From the NCBI RefSeq assembly GCF_014931375.1, contig NZ_CP063117.1, positions 1,364,501 to 1,428,500 on the forward strand: a DNA stretch of 64,000 nucleotides, given 5' to 3'. The notes under the pieces were generated by a model. It made no database searches. It was not told the DNA's origin and saw nothing but the letters and a program-made list of their open reading frames with translations. The translations under genes were made by a program, and so were the position numbers. Positions 54,930 through 63,025 of the stretch are shown in pieces. How positions within the stretch are numbered: the stretch's first letter is position 1; each line of letters opens with the position of its first letter. This stretch comes from Haemophilus parainfluenzae. Its GTDB lineage: Bacteria; Pseudomonadota; Gammaproteobacteria; Enterobacterales; Pasteurellaceae.

Positions 54930-55364
54930 ATGAAGAAAATCGCACTTGCAGCATTATTAGGTTTAAGTTTTGCTGCTCAAGCCGCTCATCATGACATCAA
55001 AATGTTGAATTCAAACAGTGAAGGCTCAATGGTTTTTGAACCGGGTTATTTAAAAGTACAACCAGGTGATACAGTGACATTTCGTCCGGAAAATAAAAGC
55101 CACTTTGTACACAGTAAAGCGATTCCTGAAGGTGCACAAAAATTCCAATCTGAAGAAGATCAGGAACTCACGATCACTTTAGATAAAGAAGGTGTTTATG
55201 TTTATACTTGCCCAGTACACCGTTCAATGAATATGAATGGTGTGATTCAAGTGGGTGATAATCTATCAAACAAAGAACAAGCAGAGAAAGTGGTGAAAGA
55301 CCTTGAGAAAAAATCTATGACGAACAAAGGTCGTCTTGAAAAATATTTTGCTCAAGTAAAATAA
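54930..55364 (+). CDS. Pseudoazurin-like cupredoxin
   Basis: A 144-residue periplasmic blue copper protein. It has a signal peptide (MKKIALAALLGLSFAAQA). Copper ligands are His58 in KSHFVHS, Cys94 and His97 in YTCPVHRSM, and Met102 (or Met100), with the Cys-to-Met spacing of pseudoazurin. The second ATG (54930) is chosen because AAGGA is then correctly spaced. Pseudoazurins give electrons to periplasmic reductases or peroxidases. It is encoded directly after an iron ABC ATPase (12 bases), so copper-based electron transfer is tied to Fur control. Terminator follows. Confidence 0.9.
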   Translation: MKKIALAALLGLSFAAQAAHHDIKMLNSNSEGSMVFEPGYLKVQPGDTVTFRPENKSHFVHSKAIPEGAQKFQSEEDQELTITLDKEGVYVYTCPVHRSMNMNGVIQVGDNLSNKEQAEKVVKDLEKKSMTNKGRLEKYFAQVK

Positions 55365-55375
55365 TTATTGAAATC

Positions 55376-55410
55376 GATGCGCCAGTTTGATGATTGGCGC
55401 ATCTTCTTTA
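55376..55410 (+). terminator. Terminator after the pseudoazurin gene
   Basis: Arms GATGCGCCA (55376-55384) and TGGCGCATC (55395-55403) with TTCTTTATGTTT after. Moderate T-run. Confidence 0.75.
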
Positions 55411-55434
55411 TGTTTAAATCCGTTATTATTTACT

Positions 55435-56256
55435 ATGCTTACAATCACCACTTGCAAAACTTATCCTTCGGCTCCTCAAAATCTTATTCCTGTTCAAACA
55501 CAACTTTCTGATCAAGGTATTCCTACTCAATTTTTACCTTGGCAAGAAACATTACAGAGCCATTTTATTCTGCCTTTAGCCGCATGGGATTATGCAAATT
55601 TTTATGATGAATTTACTCAATGGATTAAACAGCATAAGAATGCGTTCATCAATCCTGCGGAATTAATGTTGTGGAATAGTCATAAAGGCTATCTATGTGA
55701 TTTACAGAATTGGGGTGTCAATGTTATCCCAACCCTTATTTGTTCACCAAAAACATCTGAAATTTTGACCGCACTTGAAAGCCAAGATTGGCCTGAATTT
55801 GTGATTAAACCTGCTGTAGGGCAGAGCGGTAATTTAGTGACAAAACTCAAACAAGGTGAAGCGTTACCTAATCTTTCTGCGTATGGTGAGCAAGTTGTGC
55901 TACAGCCGTTTATTCCTGAAGTGGCAACAAATGGTGAAACTAGTTTGATTTTTTTCAATGGTGTATTTAGTCATGCTATTCGCCGACAGCCACCTCAAAA
56001 TGAATGGCGAGCGAATTCACAATATAAAGTTGAAATTATCCCTGTTGAGGTTGATAGCCATATCATTGAAACCGCTCGTCATGTTTTACATAAATTGCCT
56101 GAAATGCCTGTTTATGCCCGCGTAGATGGAACGATTATTAACAATGCATTTTTATTGAATGAATTAGAGTTGATTGAGCCAGCGCTATATTTAGATCGTT
56201 GGGAAGGGGCGACAGAACGATTTGTGGATGTGTTGAAAAGCAGAATACTAAAATAA
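55435..56256 (+). CDS. ATP-grasp domain protein, function unknown
   Basis: A 273-residue soluble protein. The ATP-grasp fold is suggested by WPEFVIKPAVGQSGNLVTKL (ATP-binding Lys and flexible loop), VVLQPFIPEV, TSLIFFNGVFSHAIRR and ARVDGTI...LLNELELIEPALYL, with the acidic Asp/Glu metal residues near the end. It resembles glutathione-synthetase/RimK-type ligases that join a carboxylate to an amine. No substrate can be named. It stands alone between two terminators. Confidence 0.75.
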   Translation: MLTITTCKTYPSAPQNLIPVQTQLSDQGIPTQFLPWQETLQSHFILPLAAWDYANFYDEFTQWIKQHKNAFINPAELMLWNSHKGYLCDLQNWGVNVIPTLICSPKTSEILTALESQDWPEFVIKPAVGQSGNLVTKLKQGEALPNLSAYGEQVVLQPFIPEVATNGETSLIFFNGVFSHAIRRQPPQNEWRANSQYKVEIIPVEVDSHIIETARHVLHKLPEMPVYARVDGTIINNAFLLNELELIEPALYLDRWEGATERFVDVLKSRILK

Positions 56257-56262
56257 GCGCAT

Positions 56263-56297
56263 AAAAAAACCTTACTTTTTACAGTAAGGTTTTTTTC
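56263..56297. terminator. Bidirectional terminator between ATP-grasp gene and lipoprotein gene
   Basis: Arms AACCTTACT (56268-56276) and AGTAAGGTT (56283-56291) with seven A before and T after. Shared by convergent genes. Confidence 0.87.
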
Positions 56298-56311
56298 ATC
56301 TTAACGATTAA

Positions 56312-56935
56312 TTATTTTGCAGCTGGAGCGGCTGGAGCAGCTGGGGCTGCAGGTGCAAATTTTTGTGCTAAATCAGCACCGTCTTTTTGTAATTTAGCTA
56401 CTGCAGCTTGTAGTTTTTCAACTTTAGCTTGGTAAGCTTTAGTTTGTTCTTCAGTTGGCGCTTTAGTTGCTAAGTTTAATTGATCAACTAATAATTCGCT
56501 TGATAATGAAAGCACTTCTTTATTTTGATCTTTAATGCTTTTCACTGAAGGTGCTGTAATATCTAATTTATCTAAGCTTGCAATTGTATCTTCAACAGTT
56601 TTGTTGAACGTTTTGATTGCTTCTTCAATTTTTTTGTCATCTTTTGCTTGAACAGCCGCAGTTAAATCAGATTGAAGTTTTTGTTGAGCAGCCATTTGAG
56701 CTTGCGCTTGGCTTGCGTTCCATTCAAGTAATTTGTTGTAGTCAGCTTGTTCTTGCGCTGGTGTAGCTTCAGCTGGTTTTGCAGCTTCAGCAGGTTGAGC
56801 CGCTTCTTGTTTAGCTTCCGGTGCAGGCTGAGTGGTTTCAGGTTTTGCTGGAGCTGGTTTATCTGCTGGTTTATCACAAGCAGTTAAGAATAATGCAAAT
56901 AATGCAGTTGCGCTGATTTTAGTGAATTTGTTCAT
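56312..56935 (-). CDS. Ala/Pro/Lys-rich lipoprotein of unknown function
   Basis: A 207-residue predicted lipoprotein: signal peptide with lipobox LTAC (Cys20), then a proline/alanine/glutamate-rich linker (about 21-62) that could span the periplasm. A helical, coiled-coil-prone domain (about 64-190) follows. The protein ends in a short repeat of Pro-Ala-Ala units (PAAPAAPAAPAAK). No enzyme motif was found. It lies just downstream of the iron-uptake operon, but may have its own promoter. Confidence 0.8.
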   Translation of the reverse strand: MNKFTKISATALFALFLTACDKPADKPAPAKPETTQPAPEAKQEAAQPAEAAKPAEATPAQEQADYNKLLEWNASQAQAQMAAQQKLQSDLTAAVQAKDDKKIEEAIKTFNKTVEDTIASLDKLDITAPSVKSIKDQNKEVLSLSSELLVDQLNLATKAPTEEQTKAYQAKVEKLQAAVAKLQKDGADLAQKFAPAAPAAPAAPAAK

Positions 56936-57035
56936 AAAAAATCCTTTATTGATACAATAAAAATTTCTTAGCTTGTAAAACTAAGCCCCTTCTAAGACCG
57001 TACATTTTAGAATTAGTTTAAAAAAAATTCAAAAA

Positions 57036-57359
57036 CTATTTTAGTGTTTGAATATATTCACTTAAATTATGAATATCTTGCTCACTTAAACGTTGTTTTG
57101 CCGGGCTTCCTGCACTAGGAATATTTCCTGCTTTTCGTTCTAAAAGTGCGGTTGAAATTTCTTCTGGTTTTAATTGATTAATAATTTTGGATTCACCCAT
57201 CGCTGGTTTTTCGCCTTGTTTCCCATGACAAGTTGCACAAGAGCGTTTATATACCTTTTCTGCTTTCACTAAGTCAGCTTCGGCAGAAAGGGCAGGAGGG
57301 GCAAATAAAAAGCCTAAAACAGGTAAAAGTGTAGAGAGTAAGTAAATTCGTTTTTTCAT
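57036..57359 (-). CDS. Small c-type cytochrome of the P19/FTR1 operon
   Basis: A 107-residue periplasmic monohaem cytochrome: signal peptide ending ALSA, haem site SCATCHG, and a distal Met candidate in NIPSAG or KPAMGES. In the related Campylobacter P19 cluster the last positions hold thioredoxin-like genes; here a cytochrome takes one of them. It could pass electrons to or from the iron carrier (Fe3+/Fe2+ cycling). Five bases separate it from the thioredoxin gene. Confidence 0.87.
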   Translation of the reverse strand: MKKRIYLLSTLLPVLGFLFAPPALSAEADLVKAEKVYKRSCATCHGKQGEKPAMGESKIINQLKPEEISTALLERKAGNIPSAGSPAKQRLSEQDIHNLSEYIQTLK

Positions 57360-57364
57360 TTTGG

Positions 57365-57844
57365 CTAGCCTTTAAATAATTTATCTAAATCTTCTGCGGG
57401 AATCGCGCCTTCATATTTAGCCTGAATATTACCTTCAGGTGTAATTACAAAACTTGTTGGCGTACCGATAAGCTGATAGCGTTCAGCAGTAATTTTTAAT
57501 TGGTCTTTGATAACCGGTAACGTAAGCTGACGTTTGGCGACCACGGCTTTGGTATCCACTTTATCCCCATCCACATTTATGGCGATAAGCTGAACTTTAT
57601 CTGGATTAGCTTCGGCCAATTTTTCGAATTCTTTTAGTTCTGCGACACATCGTCCACAGGTTTCAGACCAGAATGTCAGTAAGCGAGTGCCTTTCCAATC
57701 ATTAAGTTTCACTTCTTTACCTTGTAAATCATAGGCAGCGATGTCTGGTGCTTTTTGACCAATTGCAGCGACTTCATCTTTACAAGAAACGCTGCCAAAA
57801 ATGACCGCACTTATGGCTAGTAGTTTGACGAATTTATTTTTCAT
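57365..57844 (-). CDS. TlpA/ResA-like thioredoxin-fold lipoprotein
   Basis: A 159-residue exported disulfide oxidoreductase. The lipobox-like end of the signal peptide is GSVSC (Cys21). The active site is SETCGRCVAE (CGRC), and the TlpA fold has the cis-Pro motif GTPTSFVI. It is likely to keep the operon's cysteine-containing membrane protein or cytochrome apoprotein reduced. Its start overlaps the ATPase gene by 11 bases. A USS lies in the signal-peptide codons. Confidence 0.88.
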   Translation of the reverse strand: MKNKFVKLLAISAVIFGSVSCKDEVAAIGQKAPDIAAYDLQGKEVKLNDWKGTRLLTFWSETCGRCVAELKEFEKLAEANPDKVQLIAINVDGDKVDTKAVVAKRQLTLPVIKDQLKITAERYQLIGTPTSFVITPEGNIQAKYEGAIPAEDLDKLFKG

Positions 57845-58505
57845 GAATTTCCTCTTTTACAAATTTTCCGTGATGGAGATAAATAACACGATCGGTTAAC
57901 TCACCCAATTCTGGATTGTGTGTCACCATCACAATGGTTCTCCCTTGGCGATTTAATTCTTGTAGTAAATCCAGTACAAGCGCTTCATTTTTTTCGTCGA
58001 GATTACCCGTAGGTTCATCGGCAAAAATGACTGGTGGTTGGTTCACCAACGCGCGAGCAATACATACCCGTTGTTGTTCGCCCCCAGAAAGTTGGCTTGG
58101 ACGGTGATCAATACGATGACCTAATCCCACTTGTTCGAGTACCGCTTTAGCCGCGGCTTCATCAGTCACACTGTGATAGTGCTGAGCCAGCATCACATTT
58201 TCAAGTGCGGTCAAATAAGGAATTAAATGGAATTGTTGGAAGACTAGACCAATTTTTTCTGCACGGAAACGCTGACGACCGATTTCATCCAATTGTGCCG
58301 CATCGACACCATCTAGAATGACTTTACCTTCACTAGCCGTATCTAAGCCGGTCAGAATATTCATCAGCGTTGTTTTACCGGAACCTGATGCACCCATTAT
58401 CGCAATAAATTCACCTTGGCGAATTTTAATATTAATATCTTCTAAAGCGGTGACTTGCCCGAATCGTTTATATAAATGTTGCGTTTCAATTACAAATTCA
58501 CTCAT
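57834..58505 (-). CDS. MacB/LolD-type ABC transporter ATPase of the iron operon
   Basis: A 223-residue ATPase with Walker A MGASGSGKTT, signature QLSGGEQQRV, Walker B VIFADEPTGNLD and switch His VTHNPEL, closest to the LolD/MacB group that works with FtsX-type permeases. Two such permeases are encoded immediately upstream. The ATG lies one base after the preceding stop, with AAAGGGG as ribosome site. In this operon type the ABC part's cargo is not firmly known. Confidence 0.92.
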   Translation of the reverse strand: MSEFVIETQHLYKRFGQVTALEDINIKIRQGEFIAIMGASGSGKTTLMNILTGLDTASEGKVILDGVDAAQLDEIGRQRFRAEKIGLVFQQFHLIPYLTALENVMLAQHYHSVTDEAAAKAVLEQVGLGHRIDHRPSQLSGGEQQRVCIARALVNQPPVIFADEPTGNLDEKNEALVLDLLQELNRQGRTIVMVTHNPELGELTDRVIYLHHGKFVKEEIHEK

Positions 58506-58506
58506 T

Positions 58507-59640
58507 TTATTCCCCTTTTAATACATTTGCGGTTTGGATATTTAAAGCGCGTTTGGTTGGTACAATCACCGCAATAAAGGCAACCAATAACGATAAGACG
58601 ATAGTAATTGGAATAACCGGTAGACGCATATCAATGTAAGATTTAAATACGGTTAATCCAAGTAATTGTGCCAAGATGTAGCCGAGAATCAGTCCCGCGA
58701 CAATTGCACAAAGTGCTATGATGAGAATCTCGGTACTAATCTGTTTAATGATGTCACTTTGTTTGGCACCTAGGGCTTTTTGTAGCGCAAATTCTTTTGC
58801 TCGCTCACCAACAATTGCAATCAACGTGGTGTTCACACAAAGGGTCGCGAGAATCAAAATGACCAATGAGATTAAGCCCATCAATCCTTTGATTTTATCT
58901 AAAATCTGTCCTTCTGAAGCGGAGACTTTTCGAATCGGTCGAGCCGTCAGATCGGGTTGATGTTGCATAATGTCTTGGGCAAATTGTGCGACATTACCTT
59001 GTTCATTTTTTACATTGAGTAAGGCGTTGTTGGCTAATCCTTCTTTATCCAACCAATTTTGGGCAAACTCTAAATTCACGATTAGCATGTTGTCTGTGGC
59101 ATCACCTGCCTCAACAATACCTTTTATTGTGAATTCATGTTTTTCAACCGCATTTTTAGACAGCGTTAATTTACTTCCGACGCCTAAATTGAGGCGTTCC
59201 GCTAAGGTTTTCCCAATCATGGCATTGCGATCATCAAAATTTACATTAATGGCTGAGCCGGTAATTTGCCAATAAGGTGCAAGCACACGCATATCTTCAA
59301 ACCAGACGCCCATAATCACGATTTTTTCTAAATCACTTCGCGCAACACCATATAAATAAGGACTGGCAGCGGTAATGAAATTATCCGGTGCATTGTGCAG
59401 AATTTGCTTTAATTGGCGTTCTTTCATCAATCCACCATTGGCTGCACCGATGTAAAAGTTTGCCCCAAAGGTACGGAGCTCTTGGCTCATTTTGGTATTA
59501 ATATCGAAATAGACCGCAGCCATTGCTGTCACAATGGACGCACCAACAGTCAGGGCAGAGAAGATAATAAATACTCGTTGTAAGCGTAGGCGTAATGCTT
59601 GGAAGATTAAACGCCAAAACATACTTTTATTGGCGGCCAT
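58507..59640 (-). CDS. FtsX/MacB-type ABC permease (second)
   Basis: A 377-residue inner-membrane protein with one N-terminal helix, a large periplasmic domain (about 45-260) and three C-terminal helices: the FtsX/MacB layout. The ATG at 59640 with GGAGGTG is used, and it overlaps the preceding permease gene by 14 bases. The C-terminal FtsX domain includes GERAKEFALQKALGAKQSDI, a typical coupling helix. It likely forms a heterodimer with the first permease. Confidence 0.9.
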   Translation of the reverse strand: MAANKSMFWRLIFQALRLRLQRVFIIFSALTVGASIVTAMAAVYFDINTKMSQELRTFGANFYIGAANGGLMKERQLKQILHNAPDNFITAASPYLYGVARSDLEKIVIMGVWFEDMRVLAPYWQITGSAINVNFDDRNAMIGKTLAERLNLGVGSKLTLSKNAVEKHEFTIKGIVEAGDATDNMLIVNLEFAQNWLDKEGLANNALLNVKNEQGNVAQFAQDIMQHQPDLTARPIRKVSASEGQILDKIKGLMGLISLVILILATLCVNTTLIAIVGERAKEFALQKALGAKQSDIIKQISTEILIIALCAIVAGLILGYILAQLLGLTVFKSYIDMRLPVIPITIVLSLLVAFIAVIVPTKRALNIQTANVLKGE

Positions 59641-60967
59641 AGAGCACCTCCACAGGGTAAAGTTTGGCAATACGATGAGCAGGGAACCAAGTACCCACTA
59701 CAGCAATTAAAATAGACAGCATCAATACGCAAGGGATTACAATCCAAGCAAAACTGAGCGGAACACCAAATAGCGCAGATCCAATAAATCTTGCTAAGCC
59801 CCAACCAGCAATACAACCAAGCGAACCACCAATTAAGGCACTGATAATGGCTTCACAATAAAACAATAACGCGATTTGCCATTGGTATGCGCCTAACGCT
59901 TTCATTAAACCAATTTCTTTTGAACGCTCAATGATCCCTGTACTCATTAATGAGGCAATCCCCATAGCTGCCGCGATTAAAGCGGCGAGAGTCACGACAG
60001 CAAGCAATAACTGGATTTTACCAATGACGACCCCTTCTGATGCGGCAACTTGCCAAATTGGGCGAACAATAGCACCAGAAATGGCTTCTTCTAACTGATG
60101 TGAAATAGAAGAGACATAAGCCGTACAATACCAACGATCGTACTCTTCCGCATCTAATGCATCGGTATTAGCACGGGCTTTACGAGAAAGATCATTTTCT
60201 GGTACGGTAAGCGCAGAGACTTTAACTGATTGAATTTTTCCTTCTAAGCCCAGTAATTTTTGCACAGCGTTGAGCGGCATGACTAATTGATTATCTTCAG
60301 TCCCACCCGTGGATAAAATACCGGTAATTTCAACCGCACTTTGATTATCTAGCTCATTATTTTGATAGCGAAGCTGGATTTTATCACCTTGTTTTAAGCC
60401 AGTTCGTTGAGCCAATTGCTCACCAATCAATGCAGGAATAAATTCTCCTTGAGGTGTTTCAAGATCGTTGACCCATTCCCCTTGCACATGCCAATAAGGA
60501 CTAATGATTTTTTGTCCTGTGTGGTAATCATCTTCATCTGGTACAGGGATGTTGTGATCGAAAAACGTACCTAACACATTAATTTGTCCAAGTGCGGTTG
60601 ATTTATCGTGAGTGTTTGTGGAAAGCGTTTCCGCTTTTACATCTGCACTTAATAACGGTGCAAAACCTACGATATTATTTCGCCAGAAAATATCTTTAAT
60701 ATTCGGCAGCTCTTTTTCATCGAGAAAATCTTGGCTACTTAAATCTGCGTTATGACTGAGTTCATCAGGCAAGGCTGCATTACTTGCAGGTTCAACTAAA
60801 ATATTGGCTCCGTAAGATTTGAGCTCTTTTGCCATTTTATCGCCAATATCAATGGATACCGCCAAGAGCGCAGAGACTAAGCCAGCCGCTAAGAAAATAG
60901 TAATAACGGCCAACAGTTTACGTTTAATGCTGAAGCGCCAAGATTGAAATAACATTCTTGCTAGCAT
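59627..60967 (-). CDS. FtsX/MacB-type ABC permease (first)
   Basis: A 446-residue protein of the same layout: N-terminal helix (about 17-38), periplasmic domain, and three C-terminal helices. The coupling region is STGIIERSKEIGLMKALGAYQWQI. It is translationally coupled to the upstream DUF2318 gene by a TAATG overlap. The order FTR1, P19, membrane Fe-S protein, permease, permease, ATPase, thioredoxin is that of the P19 iron-uptake locus of Campylobacter. Confidence 0.9.
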   Translation of the reverse strand: MLARMLFQSWRFSIKRKLLAVITIFLAAGLVSALLAVSIDIGDKMAKELKSYGANILVEPASNAALPDELSHNADLSSQDFLDEKELPNIKDIFWRNNIVGFAPLLSADVKAETLSTNTHDKSTALGQINVLGTFFDHNIPVPDEDDYHTGQKIISPYWHVQGEWVNDLETPQGEFIPALIGEQLAQRTGLKQGDKIQLRYQNNELDNQSAVEITGILSTGGTEDNQLVMPLNAVQKLLGLEGKIQSVKVSALTVPENDLSRKARANTDALDAEEYDRWYCTAYVSSISHQLEEAISGAIVRPIWQVAASEGVVIGKIQLLLAVVTLAALIAAAMGIASLMSTGIIERSKEIGLMKALGAYQWQIALLFYCEAIISALIGGSLGCIAGWGLARFIGSALFGVPLSFAWIVIPCVLMLSILIAVVGTWFPAHRIAKLYPVEVLYGRQ

Positions 60968-62361
60968 TATTCCCCCTTACCTAAATATTTTTCAGGGTTA
61001 TCACGGAATAAATCAAGATTTTTCTCACTTTCAAAGAAGTAAGTTTTACCTTCGTAATTATATTTGTGTTCCGTTTTAGTGTTTTTCATTTGGGCGCCAC
61101 TAATCGGATCTTTTACATCGATTTCAACAATCGTGCTAAATAAATTTAACCCTTCTTCTAAGCTGGTTCGATTAATGAGAATTTCAGTCTCAGTTTGTTG
61201 CCAATCTTCAATCGGCACAGGATTACAGCCACCCGGTTTACCAATAGATGGAATAAACATATGTACGCCGCAGCCTACACAAACGACTTGGTTACCTTCC
61301 ATCACATAGCCTTGGTCACCACAAAGCAAGCAGGCATCAAATACCGCAGCTAGACTCAATTTATCTGGTTGACGATTAATGACAAAGAAACGTACGGCTT
61401 TACCGTCATCAGCAATCCAAACAAAACGATGCAATTTGCCATCTTTTACTTGCTCAATTGGAATATGGACTTGTTGCTTTTCATCTAAGGTCAAAGGAAT
61501 CGCTTCTGAAAGTTGTGGTGGACGAGAAGCAATTTGCTCCCAATAAAGCTGTGTAGCAAAAATAATCGCTAAGGCCAAATAGCCCCAACCAAGTAAGCGA
61601 GAGGAGGTACGCAATGCGGCTAATTTTTGGCGTTTTTCAATAGGTTCTTGTGTCGCATTAACTTGTTGCTTGCGTGATAAATGAATTTTGCTGTAGAAGA
61701 TGGCAAGTACAACGAAGAGTAAGGCAGCACAGATGTAATTCAACCAGCGAGTAATTTCGCCAGATTTCGCAACAAAGCTTAAACGTAGTTTGGTGAGTTC
61801 AAGCACTTGAAGCTTCATTAAAATTAATAAGAGTTCGCCAATAAGTGGAACCAGTAAGCAAATTAAGAGAAGGCCCATTACACCTTTTAAAAGTGCGGTC
61901 GATTTTTGTTGTGTTTTTCCCGCTTGTTTTAAAAGTAAATCGATCCAACCTTGTAAACATAAACAAAAAACAAAGGCAAAAATGACCGCACTTATGTGCA
62001 GGATTGAGTCTGTGTTGATGACATCAGTAGAAACAAGCGCGGTAATGTTAGGATCTTTTGCCCAGAAGCTGCCTGCGATAAGCATTAATACCGTTTGCCA
62101 GAAGGCCGGTAAGCGACCTTTACCGAAAATTAAACATAAGGCAAAGATAAACAATAGTGCCAATATTACGCCATTGAGCACTAAATTGGTCATTTGTCCC
62201 GTAGGTAAACTAAGACGTAGTACGATACCGGCAGTAAAGCCAAATAAGCTAAGCCAAATTATTTTTTTTGCACTCACAGCGGATTGTTTGCTGTGATAAA
62301 CACCGAGCAGTAATGAAAAGGGTAAAAGTGCTTGAAGGAAAAAAGTAAAAAAATAATTCAT
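60967..62361 (-). CDS. DUF2318 membrane protein of the P19/FTR1 iron system
   Basis: A 464-residue polytopic protein with about nine helices and a C-terminal soluble DUF2318 domain. That domain has cysteine pairs CLLCGDQG and CVGCGVH, and PGGCNPV, which suggest binding of iron, an Fe-S cluster or another metal. A YHS-like end (KTYFFESEKNLDLFRDNPEKYLGK) is also present. It is a constant partner of P19 and FTR1 and may supply reductant for iron. The molecular role is not established. Confidence 0.88.
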   Translation of the reverse strand: MNYFFTFFLQALLPFSLLLGVYHSKQSAVSAKKIIWLSLFGFTAGIVLRLSLPTGQMTNLVLNGVILALLFIFALCLIFGKGRLPAFWQTVLMLIAGSFWAKDPNITALVSTDVINTDSILHISAVIFAFVFCLCLQGWIDLLLKQAGKTQQKSTALLKGVMGLLLICLLVPLIGELLLILMKLQVLELTKLRLSFVAKSGEITRWLNYICAALLFVVLAIFYSKIHLSRKQQVNATQEPIEKRQKLAALRTSSRLLGWGYLALAIIFATQLYWEQIASRPPQLSEAIPLTLDEKQQVHIPIEQVKDGKLHRFVWIADDGKAVRFFVINRQPDKLSLAAVFDACLLCGDQGYVMEGNQVVCVGCGVHMFIPSIGKPGGCNPVPIEDWQQTETEILINRTSLEEGLNLFSTIVEIDVKDPISGAQMKNTKTEHKYNYEGKTYFFESEKNLDLFRDNPEKYLGKGE

Positions 62362-62475
62362 AGTTTGACCATTTAATAGGATAAAACAGACGATATTTTA
62401 AGGTTAAATGAAATGCTATTGCCTTCCCCTGACAAACAAGGGAAGGCAAGTCGGTAAAATGAGATTTACCTTAGA

Positions 62476-62997
62476 TTATTTGATGCCAGTGAATTTGAAT
62501 TCATAGTTAACATCAAATGGTTTCCACCAACGACCAACACCTGTTTCAGAGTCGGTATGACGGTGCATACCCGCTTTTGATGGTGGGTCGATGTGGTAAG
62601 TTAATTTATAGTTACCCACGCCCATCATTTTCACGTTAGCACCGTAGTGAGGACCGTCACCCGCTACCATTGGCATGAAGGTACCTTCTTGTTTTTCACC
62701 CGTATCAGCATTTACTAAAGTATAGTTGATGGTTAAGTAAGGCATCCATTCACCATCACCAAAGCCATTTTTATTACCTTTTACTGCGTGGATGTCCGCT
62801 TCTAAGTGGATATCTGATTTCGCAGCAGGTAAACCCATACCACGTGGTTCCATATCGATTGGTTTGAGATAAACCGCCGCAATTTCCATTTCATTCATGG
62901 TTACCGCTTCACCGATTGGATATTCTTGGAATGCGTTAGCAGTAGATGCGGTGAAAATACCCGCAAATAATGCTGTTGCTAAAAGTGCTTTTTTCAT
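62476..62997 (-). CDS. Periplasmic iron-binding protein P19 (FetP/Tp34 family)
   Basis: A 173-residue exported protein with a signal peptide ending ANA (residue 22). Family motifs are YPIGEAVTMNEMEIAAVYLKPI, MEPRGMGLPAAKSDIHLEADIHA (Glu, Met and His metal ligands), and HYGANVKMMGVGNYKLTYHIDPP with MHRHTDSETGVG. P19 proteins bind copper and iron with His/Met/Glu at a dimer interface and pass iron to the FTR1 permease. It lies 28 bases after the FTR1 gene. Confidence 0.94.
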   Translation of the reverse strand: MKKALLATALFAGIFTASTANAFQEYPIGEAVTMNEMEIAAVYLKPIDMEPRGMGLPAAKSDIHLEADIHAVKGNKNGFGDGEWMPYLTINYTLVNADTGEKQEGTFMPMVAGDGPHYGANVKMMGVGNYKLTYHIDPPSKAGMHRHTDSETGVGRWWKPFDVNYEFKFTGIK

Positions 62998-63025
62998 TGT
63001 TTTTCTCCTAAAGGATTGTTGGGTA

